A DNA stretch of 7,887 nt, taken from assembly GCA_964443245.1 (NCBI GenBank), contig CAYUEG010000151.1, forward strand, positions 1 through 7,887, read 5' to 3'. Both the position numbers and the translations under genes were made by a program. Each line of letters starts with the position of its first letter. The stretch's first letter is position 1. Source of the stretch: CANJDH01 sp964443245 (GTDB lineage Bacteria > Pseudomonadota > Gammaproteobacteria > Burkholderiales > JAEUOS01). This document shows, piece by piece, positions 1-5,687 of this stretch. The notes beneath the pieces are model-generated. The model was not told the origin of the DNA. It was given only the letters and a program-made list of their open reading frames with translations, and did no database searches.

Positions 1-1032
1 TTGCCCGAGACTGCGCAGAGCGTGTTCTATCAGGGCCTGAACCGCGGCAAGAAGAGCCTGACGCTGGATCTGAACCACCCGGAAGGCAAGTCTGTTTTCC
101 TCCGCCTGGTGGCCAACGCCGATGCGGTGACCAGCAACATGCGTGGTGACGTGCCGTCCAAGCTGGGCATCGACTATGCAGCATTGGGCCAGGTCAATCC
201 GCGCATCGTCTGTGCACATCTGACCGGCTACGGCCGGGAGGGTGCGCGCACCAACTGGCCCGGTTACGACTATCTGATGCAGGCCGAGGCAGGCTATTTT
301 TCCCTGACGGGAGAGCCGGGCAGCGCGCCGGCGCGTGCCGGGCTCTCGCTGATCGATTTCATGACGGGCGCGGTTCTCTCGATGGGTCTTTTGGCCGGCG
401 TGCTGGAAGCGCGCACGCGCGGGGTCGGGCGCGATGTCGACGTCAGCCTGTTTGACCTCGCGCTGTCGAACCTGAATTACATCGGCCACTGGTATCTGAA
501 CAACGGTGCTGTCACTGGTCGTCTGCCGCGTTCCGCCCATGCCTCGTTGACGCCTTGCCAGAGCTACAAGACAGCTGACGGCTGGATCTTCCTCATGTGC
601 AACAAGGAGAAATTCTGGGCCGAACTTTGTGATTGCATTGGCCGCCCCGAATGGAAAACCGATGCGCGCTTTGTCGATTTCAAGGCACGTCTGGCGCATC
701 GCGACCTGATTACGGAAATGCTTGACGATGCCTTGTCGGCGCGTGGTACGGATGCATGGATGCGTATCTTCTCGGCACGCGTGCCGGCCTCCCCCATTTA
801 CGATGTCAAGCAGGCGCTGGACAACCCGTGGGTTGCAGAAAGCGACCGCATCGAGAACATTCCGGTGTCAGGCGCGGAGGACTTGCGCCTGCTGGCATCC
901 CCGATTCGCTACGAGGGAAGGCCCCGCAATGCCCGGGCGCCGGTGCTGGGAGAGCACAGCGCCGAAATCCTGGCGGCGGCTGGCATCTCGCCGGCCGATA
1001 TTGCCCGGCTGCGCGCTGCCGGTGTGGTCTAG
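1..1032 (+). CDS. CaiB/BaiF family (family III) CoA transferase, 5'-truncated
   Basis: The frame is open to the first base, and the stop TAG is at 1030-1032. The 343 visible residues match the family III CoA-transferase fold from about residue 50 of a normal ~400-residue protein, so the true start and the N-terminal Rossmann segment lie outside the window. The TTG at base 1 is probably not the start. Visible signatures are NRGKKSLTLDL near residue 14, the HLTGYGREG strand near 73, the GYDYLMQAEAG helix near 88, and DVSLFD near 147. Asp152 in DVSLFD aligns with the aspartate that forms the aspartyl-CoA anhydride in formyl-CoA transferase. The enzyme moves CoA between carboxylic acids in the cytoplasm. 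As first gene of a set with a CoA-ester lyase and a MaoC hydratase, it probably activates the pathway acid from a donor such as succinyl-CoA. It could also be an intramolecular transferase like Mct (mesaconyl-CoA C1-C4). Family call is secure; substrate is inference. Confidence 0.93.
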   Translation: MPETAQSVFYQGLNRGKKSLTLDLNHPEGKSVFLRLVANADAVTSNMRGDVPSKLGIDYAALGQVNPRIVCAHLTGYGREGARTNWPGYDYLMQAEAGYFSLTGEPGSAPARAGLSLIDFMTGAVLSMGLLAGVLEARTRGVGRDVDVSLFDLALSNLNYIGHWYLNNGAVTGRLPRSAHASLTPCQSYKTADGWIFLMCNKEKFWAELCDCIGRPEWKTDARFVDFKARLAHRDLITEMLDDALSARGTDAWMRIFSARVPASPIYDVKQALDNPWVAESDRIENIPVSGAEDLRLLASPIRYEGRPRNARAPVLGEHSAEILAAAGISPADIARLRAAGVV

Positions 1033-1065
1033 TTGCTTATGGTGAATGATCTTGTTTGCGTAGAT

Positions 1066-1071
1066 AAGGGA
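1066..1071 (+). promoter_or_regulatory. Ribosome binding site for the lyase gene (GTG start)
   Basis: AAGGGA lies 8 bases before GTG at 1080. It supports the GTG start, which places the conserved RSLLFTPG strand at residues 7-14, as expected for CitE-like lyases. No clear promoter is seen in the 47-base gap after the CoA transferase, so the two genes are probably co-transcribed. Confidence 0.6.
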
Positions 1072-1079
1072 CACGCCCT

Positions 1080-1955
1080 GTGGATTTGAATCTGGTTCGA
1101 AGTTTGCTGTTCACACCGGGCAACCGTCCCGAGCGCTTTGGCAAGGCATGCGCGACTGCTGCCGATGGCTTTATTGCCGATCTTGAGGATGCGGTCGGGC
1201 CGGCGGACAAGGCCAGTGCGCGGCTGGGCGTGATGGAATGGCTGCGCACCCGCGCAGGCGTGGTGCGATCCGATTTCCTCGTCTGCCTGCGCATCAATTC
1301 GATCTATACCCATGATGGCTTGCGCGACCTTGCCGCACTCACGGATGCGGCGCGCGCCGGCTTCGCACCGGATGTACTGCTGTTGCCCAAGGTGGAATCC
1401 GCAGAGGAAGTGGTACTGGTGGCGCGCCATCTTCAGGCCAGTGGCAAGGCTGGCGCAGGCGTGGCGCTAATGGCGCTGATCGAATCCGCGCGCGGTCTTG
1501 AAGAAGCCATGCGCATTGCCCATGCCCACCCGATGGTGCAGGCAATGGCCTTTGGCGGGGTGGATCTGGCGGCCGATTTGCGCGCCACCTTTGCCTGGGA
1601 GACGTTGCTGGCCGGGCGCAGCCGGGTCGTGCAAGCCGCTGCTTCCGCCGGGATTGGCCTGATGGACGTGCCGTACCTGGAGATCGCCGATGACAACGGC
1701 CTGGCGGCGGAGTGTGCGCGCGTGCGGGCGCTCGGCTTCAATGGCAAGCTGGCGATCCATCCGCGCCAGGTGGACGGCATCAATGCCGGGTTTGTACCCT
1801 CCGCTGACGAAATCGCCTACGCCGAGGGTGTCAGCGCGGCATTCGAAGCCGCCGCGGGTGGTGCCTGCACCTATCGCGGCAAGATGGTGGATGAGCCCGT
1901 GATGATTGCCGTGCGGCGGATTCTGGCGCGGGCGTCGCGCGCCGTTGCCATTTGA
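1080..1955 (+). CDS. CitE-like CoA-ester lyase (HpcH/HpaI superfamily), probable citramalyl/malyl-CoA-type lyase
   Basis: A 291-residue TIM-barrel lyase beginning at GTG 1080. It shows the family order RSLLFTPGNRPERF (7-20), LEDAV (35-39), an arginine in LRIN (Arg71), LPKVES (102-107), ALIESARGL (132-140; Glu135 is the expected Mg2+ ligand), FGGVDLAADL (158-167; Asp162 is the second expected ligand) and AIHPRQV (225-231). Such enzymes cleave 3-hydroxy-3-carboxyacyl-CoA esters into acetyl-CoA (or propionyl-CoA) plus an oxo acid using Mg2+. The length fits stand-alone citE-like or citramalyl-CoA lyases rather than malyl-CoA lyases, which are usually longer with a C-terminal lid. No citD/citF genes are nearby, so this is not the citrate lyase complex. 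Between a CoA transferase and a MaoC hydratase, the simplest role is the final carbon-carbon cleavage of a citramalyl-CoA-like ester to pyruvate plus acetyl-CoA. Family is clear; the exact ester is inferred. Confidence 0.92.
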   Translation: MDLNLVRSLLFTPGNRPERFGKACATAADGFIADLEDAVGPADKASARLGVMEWLRTRAGVVRSDFLVCLRINSIYTHDGLRDLAALTDAARAGFAPDVLLLPKVESAEEVVLVARHLQASGKAGAGVALMALIESARGLEEAMRIAHAHPMVQAMAFGGVDLAADLRATFAWETLLAGRSRVVQAAASAGIGLMDVPYLEIADDNGLAAECARVRALGFNGKLAIHPRQVDGINAGFVPSADEIAYAEGVSAAFEAAAGGACTYRGKMVDEPVMIAVRRILARASRAVAI

Positions 1956-1960
1956 TTGTC

Positions 1961-1966
1961 AGAGGA
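1961..1966 (+). promoter_or_regulatory. Ribosome binding site deciding the hydratase start
   Basis: AGAGGA lies 7 bases before ATG 1974. The frame also allows an upstream TTG at 1956, but that codon directly abuts the preceding stop and would place this Shine-Dalgarno sequence inside the gene. ATG 1974 is therefore preferred. Confidence 0.7.
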
Positions 1967-1973
1967 AAGCAGC

Positions 1974-3035
1974 ATGAGCTTTTATGCCTATTCGCGTATT
2001 GCCGAGCATCGCTATCGTGAGCGCTTCGGACTGGATTTCGAGGATTTTTCGGTCGGGCAACGCTTTCGCCACCGACCCGGGGTGACGCTTTCGCAGCAGG
2101 ACAACACCGACGAGGCGCTCGATACGCTGAACGCTGCGATGGTGCATTACGACGCCAAATACGCGGCACAAACCGCGTGGAAGCTGCCGCTGATGGTCAG
2201 CACCATTACGCTGCAGCGCCTGGTGGGGCTGTCGTCAAAGACCTTCGGTCGCAAGCATTCCATCAAGGGTTTCGACGAAATTGCCATGACCGGTCCGGTG
2301 TTCGGCGGCGACACGCTTTACGCGGAGTCGAAGGTGGTGGCGGTCAACGCGAGCGCCGATGCGGATCTGGGCGAGGTCACGGTGATTTGCCATGGCATCA
2401 ACCAGCATGAAAAGGAAGTGGCGCGGGTGACCTACCGCGTACTGGTGTGGCGCCGCGGCCGCCATCCGGAGGACAGGGCGGGGTCCGGGGTGACGGGGGA
2501 GGCCGCCGCCGAGGGACGCTTTCTGGCGCACCGCACCGAAGCAGATGGCACCCTGGTGGAGCAGGTGGGCCTGTTCTTCGAGGATTGCCAGCCCGGGGAG
2601 ACGTTTGTGCATTGGCCCCGGCGCACCATGCTGCGGGAAGAAGGCATGGAGCATGCGTGGCGCTCGTTTGAAATGGCGCCGCAGTATCACGACCTGGACT
2701 GGATTTCCAGCCATGCGGGCGGCGTGTTTCGTTTCAGCGAGGCATGGGTGGTCACCGTCGCCACAGCGATGACCACGCGTACCTTCGGACGGGTGGTGGC
2801 GAACCTGGGCTGGACCGGTGTGGAACTGGGCGCCGCCGTCGTTGCCGGAGACACACTGGAATCCGAATCGACAATCCTGGACAAGCGCGAATCGAAGTCG
2901 CGCCCGAACGAGGGCATCCTCGGCGTGGAGACGCGCGCCTACAACCAGCGGCGCGAGCTGGTGATGTCCTACCAGCGTCGGCTACTGGTGTACAAGAAAG
3001 AGGCGCAAACGCCCTACGCGGCAGCCGGCTACTGA
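1974..3035 (+). CDS. Double-hotdog MaoC-family enoyl-CoA hydratase, mesaconyl/itaconyl-CoA hydratase-like
   Basis: This 353-residue protein holds two tandem MaoC-like hotdog units, about residues 20-160 and 200-343. The first has FEDFSVGQ, then LNAAMVHYDAKYA (52-64, with Asn53 and His58) and PVFGGDTLYAESKV (108-121). The second has FFEDCQPGET, APQYHDLDW (235-243, His239), VANLGW and VVAGDTLESES, ending at RRLLVYKK. The canonical MaoC D-x-N-P-x-H motif is not intact in either half: His is kept but Asp is Asn53 in the first and Met234 in the second. The N-x-A-x-V-H-x-D pattern of the first half resembles the C-terminal half of Rhodobacter mesaconyl-CoA hydratase (Mch) as I remember it. The expected reaction is reversible hydration of a branched unsaturated dicarboxyl-CoA. 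The gene starts 18 bases after the lyase stop, so the two are surely co-transcribed. No terminator is visible in the 33 bases before the convergent racemase gene. Fold is confident; substrate is inferred from neighbours. Confidence 0.88.
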   Translation: MSFYAYSRIAEHRYRERFGLDFEDFSVGQRFRHRPGVTLSQQDNTDEALDTLNAAMVHYDAKYAAQTAWKLPLMVSTITLQRLVGLSSKTFGRKHSIKGFDEIAMTGPVFGGDTLYAESKVVAVNASADADLGEVTVICHGINQHEKEVARVTYRVLVWRRGRHPEDRAGSGVTGEAAAEGRFLAHRTEADGTLVEQVGLFFEDCQPGETFVHWPRRTMLREEGMEHAWRSFEMAPQYHDLDWISSHAGGVFRFSEAWVVTVATAMTTRTFGRVVANLGWTGVELGAAVVAGDTLESESTILDKRESKSRPNEGILGVETRAYNQRRELVMSYQRRLLVYKKEAQTPYAAAGY

Positions 3036-3068
3036 GTACGTGCTGCAGGCAGGCGCAGGGCGGCGGCT

Positions 3069-3869
3069 TCAGCCCTGTTCGAGAAACTCCTGCAAGGCGA
3101 GGGCCGGCGGTTTGGCGTAGTTCGAGCGCCGGCTGACGCCAAGGCCGTCCAGTTCACGCATGCGTACGGCCGCCTCGGCAGACTTGCACAGCACGGTCAG
3201 CCCGTTGATGATGGGTGCACCGCCGGTTTCGATCCGGATCGAACGGTGTTCCTGCTTGCCGCCAAACATCAGCATGGGTAGTCCGCCGGCGGGCACGATG
3301 ACATCGGCCCCTGCGTCGAGCAGGACATTGACTTCGTGCTGGAATTTCGGCGCCAGCTTGGCGTAGCCTTCTTCGGTGGCAAATGCATCCATGAAGTCGC
3401 TGACCTTGCAATCCACCGCGCGCACGCCCACGCAGCGCTGGGAAAGGCCATAGCGGATCACCTGGTCTTCATGCCAGGGGATGAACGTCGGGTTGATGGT
3501 CACCAGGCCGAACTTGCGCCCCAGGGTGCAGGCAAAGAACATGGAAGTCTCGCCCAGACCCAGGACCGGGATGTCGACCATCGATTTGACTTCTGCCAGG
3601 CCCGCATCCTGAAAATGGGAGATGGCCATGACGCTGTAACCCTGGCGCTCGGCTTCGACCGCATTCTTCATGAAATTGCGCGCCATGCGAAATTCGGTCA
3701 CCGGGTGGGTCGTGGTGGCCGGCGGGGTCGTGGTGTTGAAGCTGTAGTCGAACCCGGGATCGATGATCCGCTTCATGTGGGCTTCCAGCCGGGTGATGTA
3801 AGCGCTGTGCGCGATACGATCCGTCGCCCCCTGAAACCAGATCTTGTGTTGCGGTTTGCTCGTGTCCAT
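3069..3869 (-). CDS. Asp/Glu/hydantoin racemase-superfamily protein lacking both canonical cysteines
   Basis: A 266-residue cytoplasmic protein read from ATG 3869-3867, chosen because a strong AGGAGG sits 5 bases upstream. The frame continues to 3962 but that extension has no ribosome site. The fold signatures are those of hydantoin/Asp-Glu racemases: AISHFQDAGL (82-91), DIPVLGLGETSMFFA (99-113), LGRKFGLVTIN (116-126), ADVIVPAGGLP (188-198) and INGLTVLCKSAEAAVRM (221-237). In two-cysteine members the first loop reads like xxCFGDPGL and the second like IVLGCAG. Here the aligned positions are His85 and Gly195, so the usual two-base cysteine racemisation is unlikely. Related folds without racemase activity include maleate isomerase and arylmalonate decarboxylase, but those keep at least one of the cysteines. 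It could be an isomerase, decarboxylase or hydrolase acting on the transported acid. The gene is divergent from the TRAP transporter and convergent with the hydratase. Superfamily confident; activity unknown. Confidence 0.88.
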   Translation of the reverse strand: MDTSKPQHKIWFQGATDRIAHSAYITRLEAHMKRIIDPGFDYSFNTTTPPATTTHPVTEFRMARNFMKNAVEAERQGYSVMAISHFQDAGLAEVKSMVDIPVLGLGETSMFFACTLGRKFGLVTINPTFIPWHEDQVIRYGLSQRCVGVRAVDCKVSDFMDAFATEEGYAKLAPKFQHEVNVLLDAGADVIVPAGGLPMLMFGGKQEHRSIRIETGGAPIINGLTVLCKSAEAAVRMRELDGLGVSRRSNYAKPPALALQEFLEQG

Positions 3870-3874
3870 GAGAG

Positions 3875-3880
3875 CCTCCT
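3875..3880 (-). promoter_or_regulatory. Strong ribosome binding site for the racemase-like gene
   Basis: CCTCCT on the given strand is AGGAGG on the reverse strand, 5 bases before ATG 3869. It is a full Shine-Dalgarno match and fixes the start of the racemase-like gene. Confidence 0.8.
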
Positions 3881-3910
3881 CGATACTCGGAAAAATTGCT
3901 TTAGGTGTAA

Positions 3911-3918
3911 AGTATAAT
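3911..3918. promoter_or_regulatory. Possible sigma-70 -10 elements of the divergent promoter region
   Basis: The + strand has TATAAT at 3913-3918, and the - strand has TATACT at 3916-3911. Both sit in the only AT-rich pocket of the divergent gap (about 3891-3927). The - strand element would place transcription start about 35 bases before the racemase-like ATG, a plausible leader. Neither has a recognisable -35 hexamer at 16-18 bases, so activator dependence or chance is possible. Confidence 0.35.
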
Positions 3919-3925
3919 TCCTCTT

Positions 3926-3942
3926 TTGGCATGCATTCTGCA
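3926..3942 (+). promoter_or_regulatory. Candidate sigma-54 (-24/-12) promoter of the TRAP operon
   Basis: TTGGCATGCATTCTGCA compared with the consensus YTGGCACGrNNNTTGCW keeps the essential GG (3928-3929) and GC (3940-3941) at the correct 12-base separation and matches 10 of 13 informative positions (mismatches at 3932, 3934 and 3938). It points toward dctP, giving a predicted start near 3953 and a leader of about 100 bases. Sigma-54 control of C4-dicarboxylate uptake by DctB/DctD is established in other proteobacteria; no such regulator is inside this window. The match overlaps a palindrome, so it may instead be a repressor site. Confidence 0.4.
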
Positions 3943-3944
3943 TG
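3930..3944. promoter_or_regulatory. Perfect 15-bp palindrome in the divergent gap, possible operator
   Basis: CATGCA-TTC-TGCATG has two perfect 6-base arms around a 3-base centre. It lies 12 bases beyond TATAAT and overlaps the -12 part of the sigma-54-like element. A dimeric regulator binding here could control both the racemase-like gene and dctP. No regulator gene lies in the window, so the binding protein is unknown. Confidence 0.4.
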
Positions 3945-4039
3945 GTGTCTGGACCGCACCAACTGCTATGCTTGGCAGCTGGTCGTTCGCCTGGTTGTTC
4001 AACACCGCGCACCCCCAATCCCCCCAGCCTTTCAATCCC

Positions 4040-4043
4040 GGAG
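4040..4043 (+). promoter_or_regulatory. Ribosome binding site for dctP
   Basis: GGAG lies 7 bases before ATG 4051. It supports the start that gives a textbook signal peptide, rather than longer in-frame extensions that run back into the divergent gene. Confidence 0.55.
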
Positions 4044-4050
4044 TCCCACC

Positions 4051-5058
4051 ATGTTGAAAACCCGTAGTCTGTTGCTCGCTGCCGGCCTGGCCGCAGCAGT
4101 GCTGGCCCTGCCGGCACGTGCTGTTGACACCATCACCGCGGTACACGCGTTCCCGGCATCCTGGGTGTATTCAAAGAGCTTTCTGCAGTTTGTCAGCAAG
4201 GTCAATGCCGCTGGCAAAGGTGTGGTTGAAATCAAGGTTCGTGGCGGCCCGGAGGCCGTCGGCATGTTTGAGCAGCCCAACGCGGTGCGTGACGGCGTGG
4301 TCGACATGGTCTATACCCCCTGCGCGTTCTATGCCGGCAGCGTGCCCGAGTGCGATGCCGTCAGCGCCAGCACCATTGACGGCCCCACCGCACGCAAGAG
4401 CGGTGCCCTGGCGGCCCTGAATGAAGCCCACGTGCGCCGCATGAGCGTCGTTTATCTCGGCTGGATGGACAGCGGCATCCGTTTCCACATGTGGTTCAAG
4501 AACCAGCCGAAGATTGATGCGGCCGGCAACCTCGACATCACCGGCGTCAAGCTGCGTGGCAATCCGATCTACAACGCGTTCTTCACCAACTACCTCAAGG
4601 CGCAGGTCATCAACCTGCCTTCGACCGAGGTTTACACCGCCCTGGAGCGCGGCACGGTGGATGCGACCGGCTGGACCGAAATCGGCCTGATGGACGCCAA
4701 CTGGGACAAGTTTCTCAAGTTCCGGCTGGATCCGGCATTCTTCTCGACCGACCTGGGTGTGATCATCAACGTGCGCAAGTGGAACTCGCTGTCGGAAAAG
4801 TCCAAGGAGATCCTGCAGAAGGTGATGGCCGAGCACGAAGTCTCGTCGATGAAGGACTTGAGCGAGCTGCGCAAGAAGGAGTTTGCCGAACTGGACAAGC
4901 GCGGCATGAAGGGCGTTTCACTGGGCAAGGACGCGGCAGCCAAGTTTGCCGACGAGGCCCGTAACGCATCGTTCCAGCGCATGCGCGAGCGTCTCGAGAA
5001 GATCGGCGCCCGCGATGAGGTGGCCAAATTCCGCGCGCTGTTCGTACCAGCCAAATAG
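4051..5058 (+). CDS. dctP: TRAP transporter periplasmic solute-binding protein (DctP family)
   Basis: A 335-residue exported binding protein. Residues 1-24 form a Sec signal peptide: positive MLKTR, hydrophobic core LLLAAGLAAAVLAL, and a PARA cleavage site before Val25. The mature part has the DctP layout: an FLQFVSKVNAAGKGVVEIKVRGG lobe start, EQPNAVRDGVVDMVYTP (74-90), an IDAAGNLDITGVKLRGN segment with Arg169 at the position of the carboxylate-binding arginine, LPSTEVYTALERGTVDATGW (189-208), and a C-terminal helix rich in charged residues (266-330). It captures an organic acid in the periplasm and delivers it to DctQM. The ligand pocket is not standard: YTPCAFYAG and PECD carry Cys91 and Cys101. 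The longer frame back to 3844 is rejected because it has no signal peptide at its start. It is the first gene of the transporter operon, divergent from the racemase-like gene. Ligand is inferred to be a dicarboxylate because of the arginine and neighbouring CoA-ester enzymes. Confidence 0.94.
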   Translation: MLKTRSLLLAAGLAAAVLALPARAVDTITAVHAFPASWVYSKSFLQFVSKVNAAGKGVVEIKVRGGPEAVGMFEQPNAVRDGVVDMVYTPCAFYAGSVPECDAVSASTIDGPTARKSGALAALNEAHVRRMSVVYLGWMDSGIRFHMWFKNQPKIDAAGNLDITGVKLRGNPIYNAFFTNYLKAQVINLPSTEVYTALERGTVDATGWTEIGLMDANWDKFLKFRLDPAFFSTDLGVIINVRKWNSLSEKSKEILQKVMAEHEVSSMKDLSELRKKEFAELDKRGMKGVSLGKDAAAKFADEARNASFQRMRERLEKIGARDEVAKFRALFVPAK

Positions 5059-5081
5059 GGTTCCCCTAGCCCGACCCAACC

Positions 5082-5119
5082 AAAAGGCGCGGTGCCGTGG
5101 ATGGCGCCGCGCCTTTTTT
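5082..5119 (+). terminator. Intrinsic-terminator-like hairpin between dctP and dctQ
   Basis: A 15-base left arm (5082-5096, AAAAGGCGCGGTGCC) pairs with 5103-5117 (GGCGCCGCGCCTTTT), with one G-U pair and a 6-base loop GTGGAT, followed by a run of six T at 5114-5119. It starts 23 bases after the dctP stop. This is a classical Rho-independent terminator and probably makes the binding protein more abundant than the membrane subunits through partial readthrough. Confidence 0.85.
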
Positions 5120-5144
5120 CCAACCGAATCGCCCATTGCACCCA

Positions 5145-5687
5145 ATGAAACTCCTTTCTGGCCTGTATGACCGGCTCATGTACGGGATGGCGTGGGTGGC
5201 CGCCTTCCTGATGGCGGCCATGATGTTCAGCATCTGCATCGATGTGTTGTTGCGCAACCTCGGCTTTCAGAGTTCGGCGCACCTGTTCACCTTCACCGAG
5301 TACGCGCTGTTGATCATCCCGTGCCTTGGCGCACCCTGGCTGGTGCGCGAGCGCGGTCACGTCTACGTGGAGATTTTGCTGATGTACCTGAATGGCACCA
5401 ACCGCCGCCGCATGGGCTGGTTCATCGGCGCGTTCTGCATTCTGGTGTGTGCCGTATTGGCCTGGTACGGGTTCGAGGTGGCGTGGACCAACTATCGGCG
5501 CGGGGACGTGGATGTGCGCTCGATGGACATGCCGCGCTGGATCATCGTGGTGTTCATCCCGATTTCGTTCGCCATGATGGCCATCGAGTTTGCCCGCCTG
5601 ATGGCACGCGGCGAGAGCGTGCTGGGTGACATGGCGTCGGCCGTGGTGATGTCGGACGCCAAACCCGGCAAGGACACCGCATCATGA
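5145..5687 (+). CDS. dctQ: TRAP transporter small membrane subunit (DctQ family)
   Basis: A 180-residue membrane protein with four predicted helices at about 14-36, 47-67, 91-112 and 131-153, the usual DctQ topology. Characteristic residues include DVLLRNLGF after helix 1, FTEYALLIIPCLGAPWLVRERGH around helix 2 (Glu52 and the RERGHVYVE segment are typical), and a charged cytoplasmic tail. ATG 5145 was chosen because an alternative GTG at 5097 would begin inside the loop of the terminator hairpin and add non-family residues. No clear Shine-Dalgarno sequence precedes ATG 5145, so translation initiation may be weak. The stop TGA overlaps the dctM start by 4 bases (ATGA), implying translational coupling. 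It partners DctM in the inner membrane; the pair moves the acid delivered by DctP, normally with sodium. Confidence 0.9.
   Translation: MKLLSGLYDRLMYGMAWVAAFLMAAMMFSICIDVLLRNLGFQSSAHLFTFTEYALLIIPCLGAPWLVRERGHVYVEILLMYLNGTNRRRMGWFIGAFCILVCAVLAWYGFEVAWTNYRRGDVDVRSMDMPRWIIVVFIPISFAMMAIEFARLMARGESVLGDMASAVVMSDAKPGKDTAS

Noticed and set aside
1033..1065. Possible promoter (TTGCTT at 1033-1038 with TAGATA at 1061-1066) between the CoA transferase and the lyase
   Set aside because: The spacer is 22 bases, well outside 16-18, and the -10 overlaps the ribosome site. Co-transcription is simpler.
3336..3917. A 193-codon forward frame opposite the racemase-like gene
   Set aside because: It has no ribosome site or recognisable motif and lies fully antisense to a gene with strong family signatures and a perfect AGGAGG.
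3972..3990. A second sigma-54-like start, TTGGCAGCTGGTCGTTCGC
   Set aside because: It has the -24 GG block, but the bases at the required -12 spacing are TT rather than GC, so the core rule fails.
3993..4006. Small imperfect palindrome GGTTGTTCAACACC before dctP
   Set aside because: Only about four bases per arm pair perfectly, a level expected by chance in a gap of this size.
4171..5360. Reverse-strand frames of 221 and 242 codons across dctP and dctQ
   Set aside because: Their translations look like GC-rich antisense sequence, with no domain and no ribosome site, and they cover convincing forward genes and the terminator.
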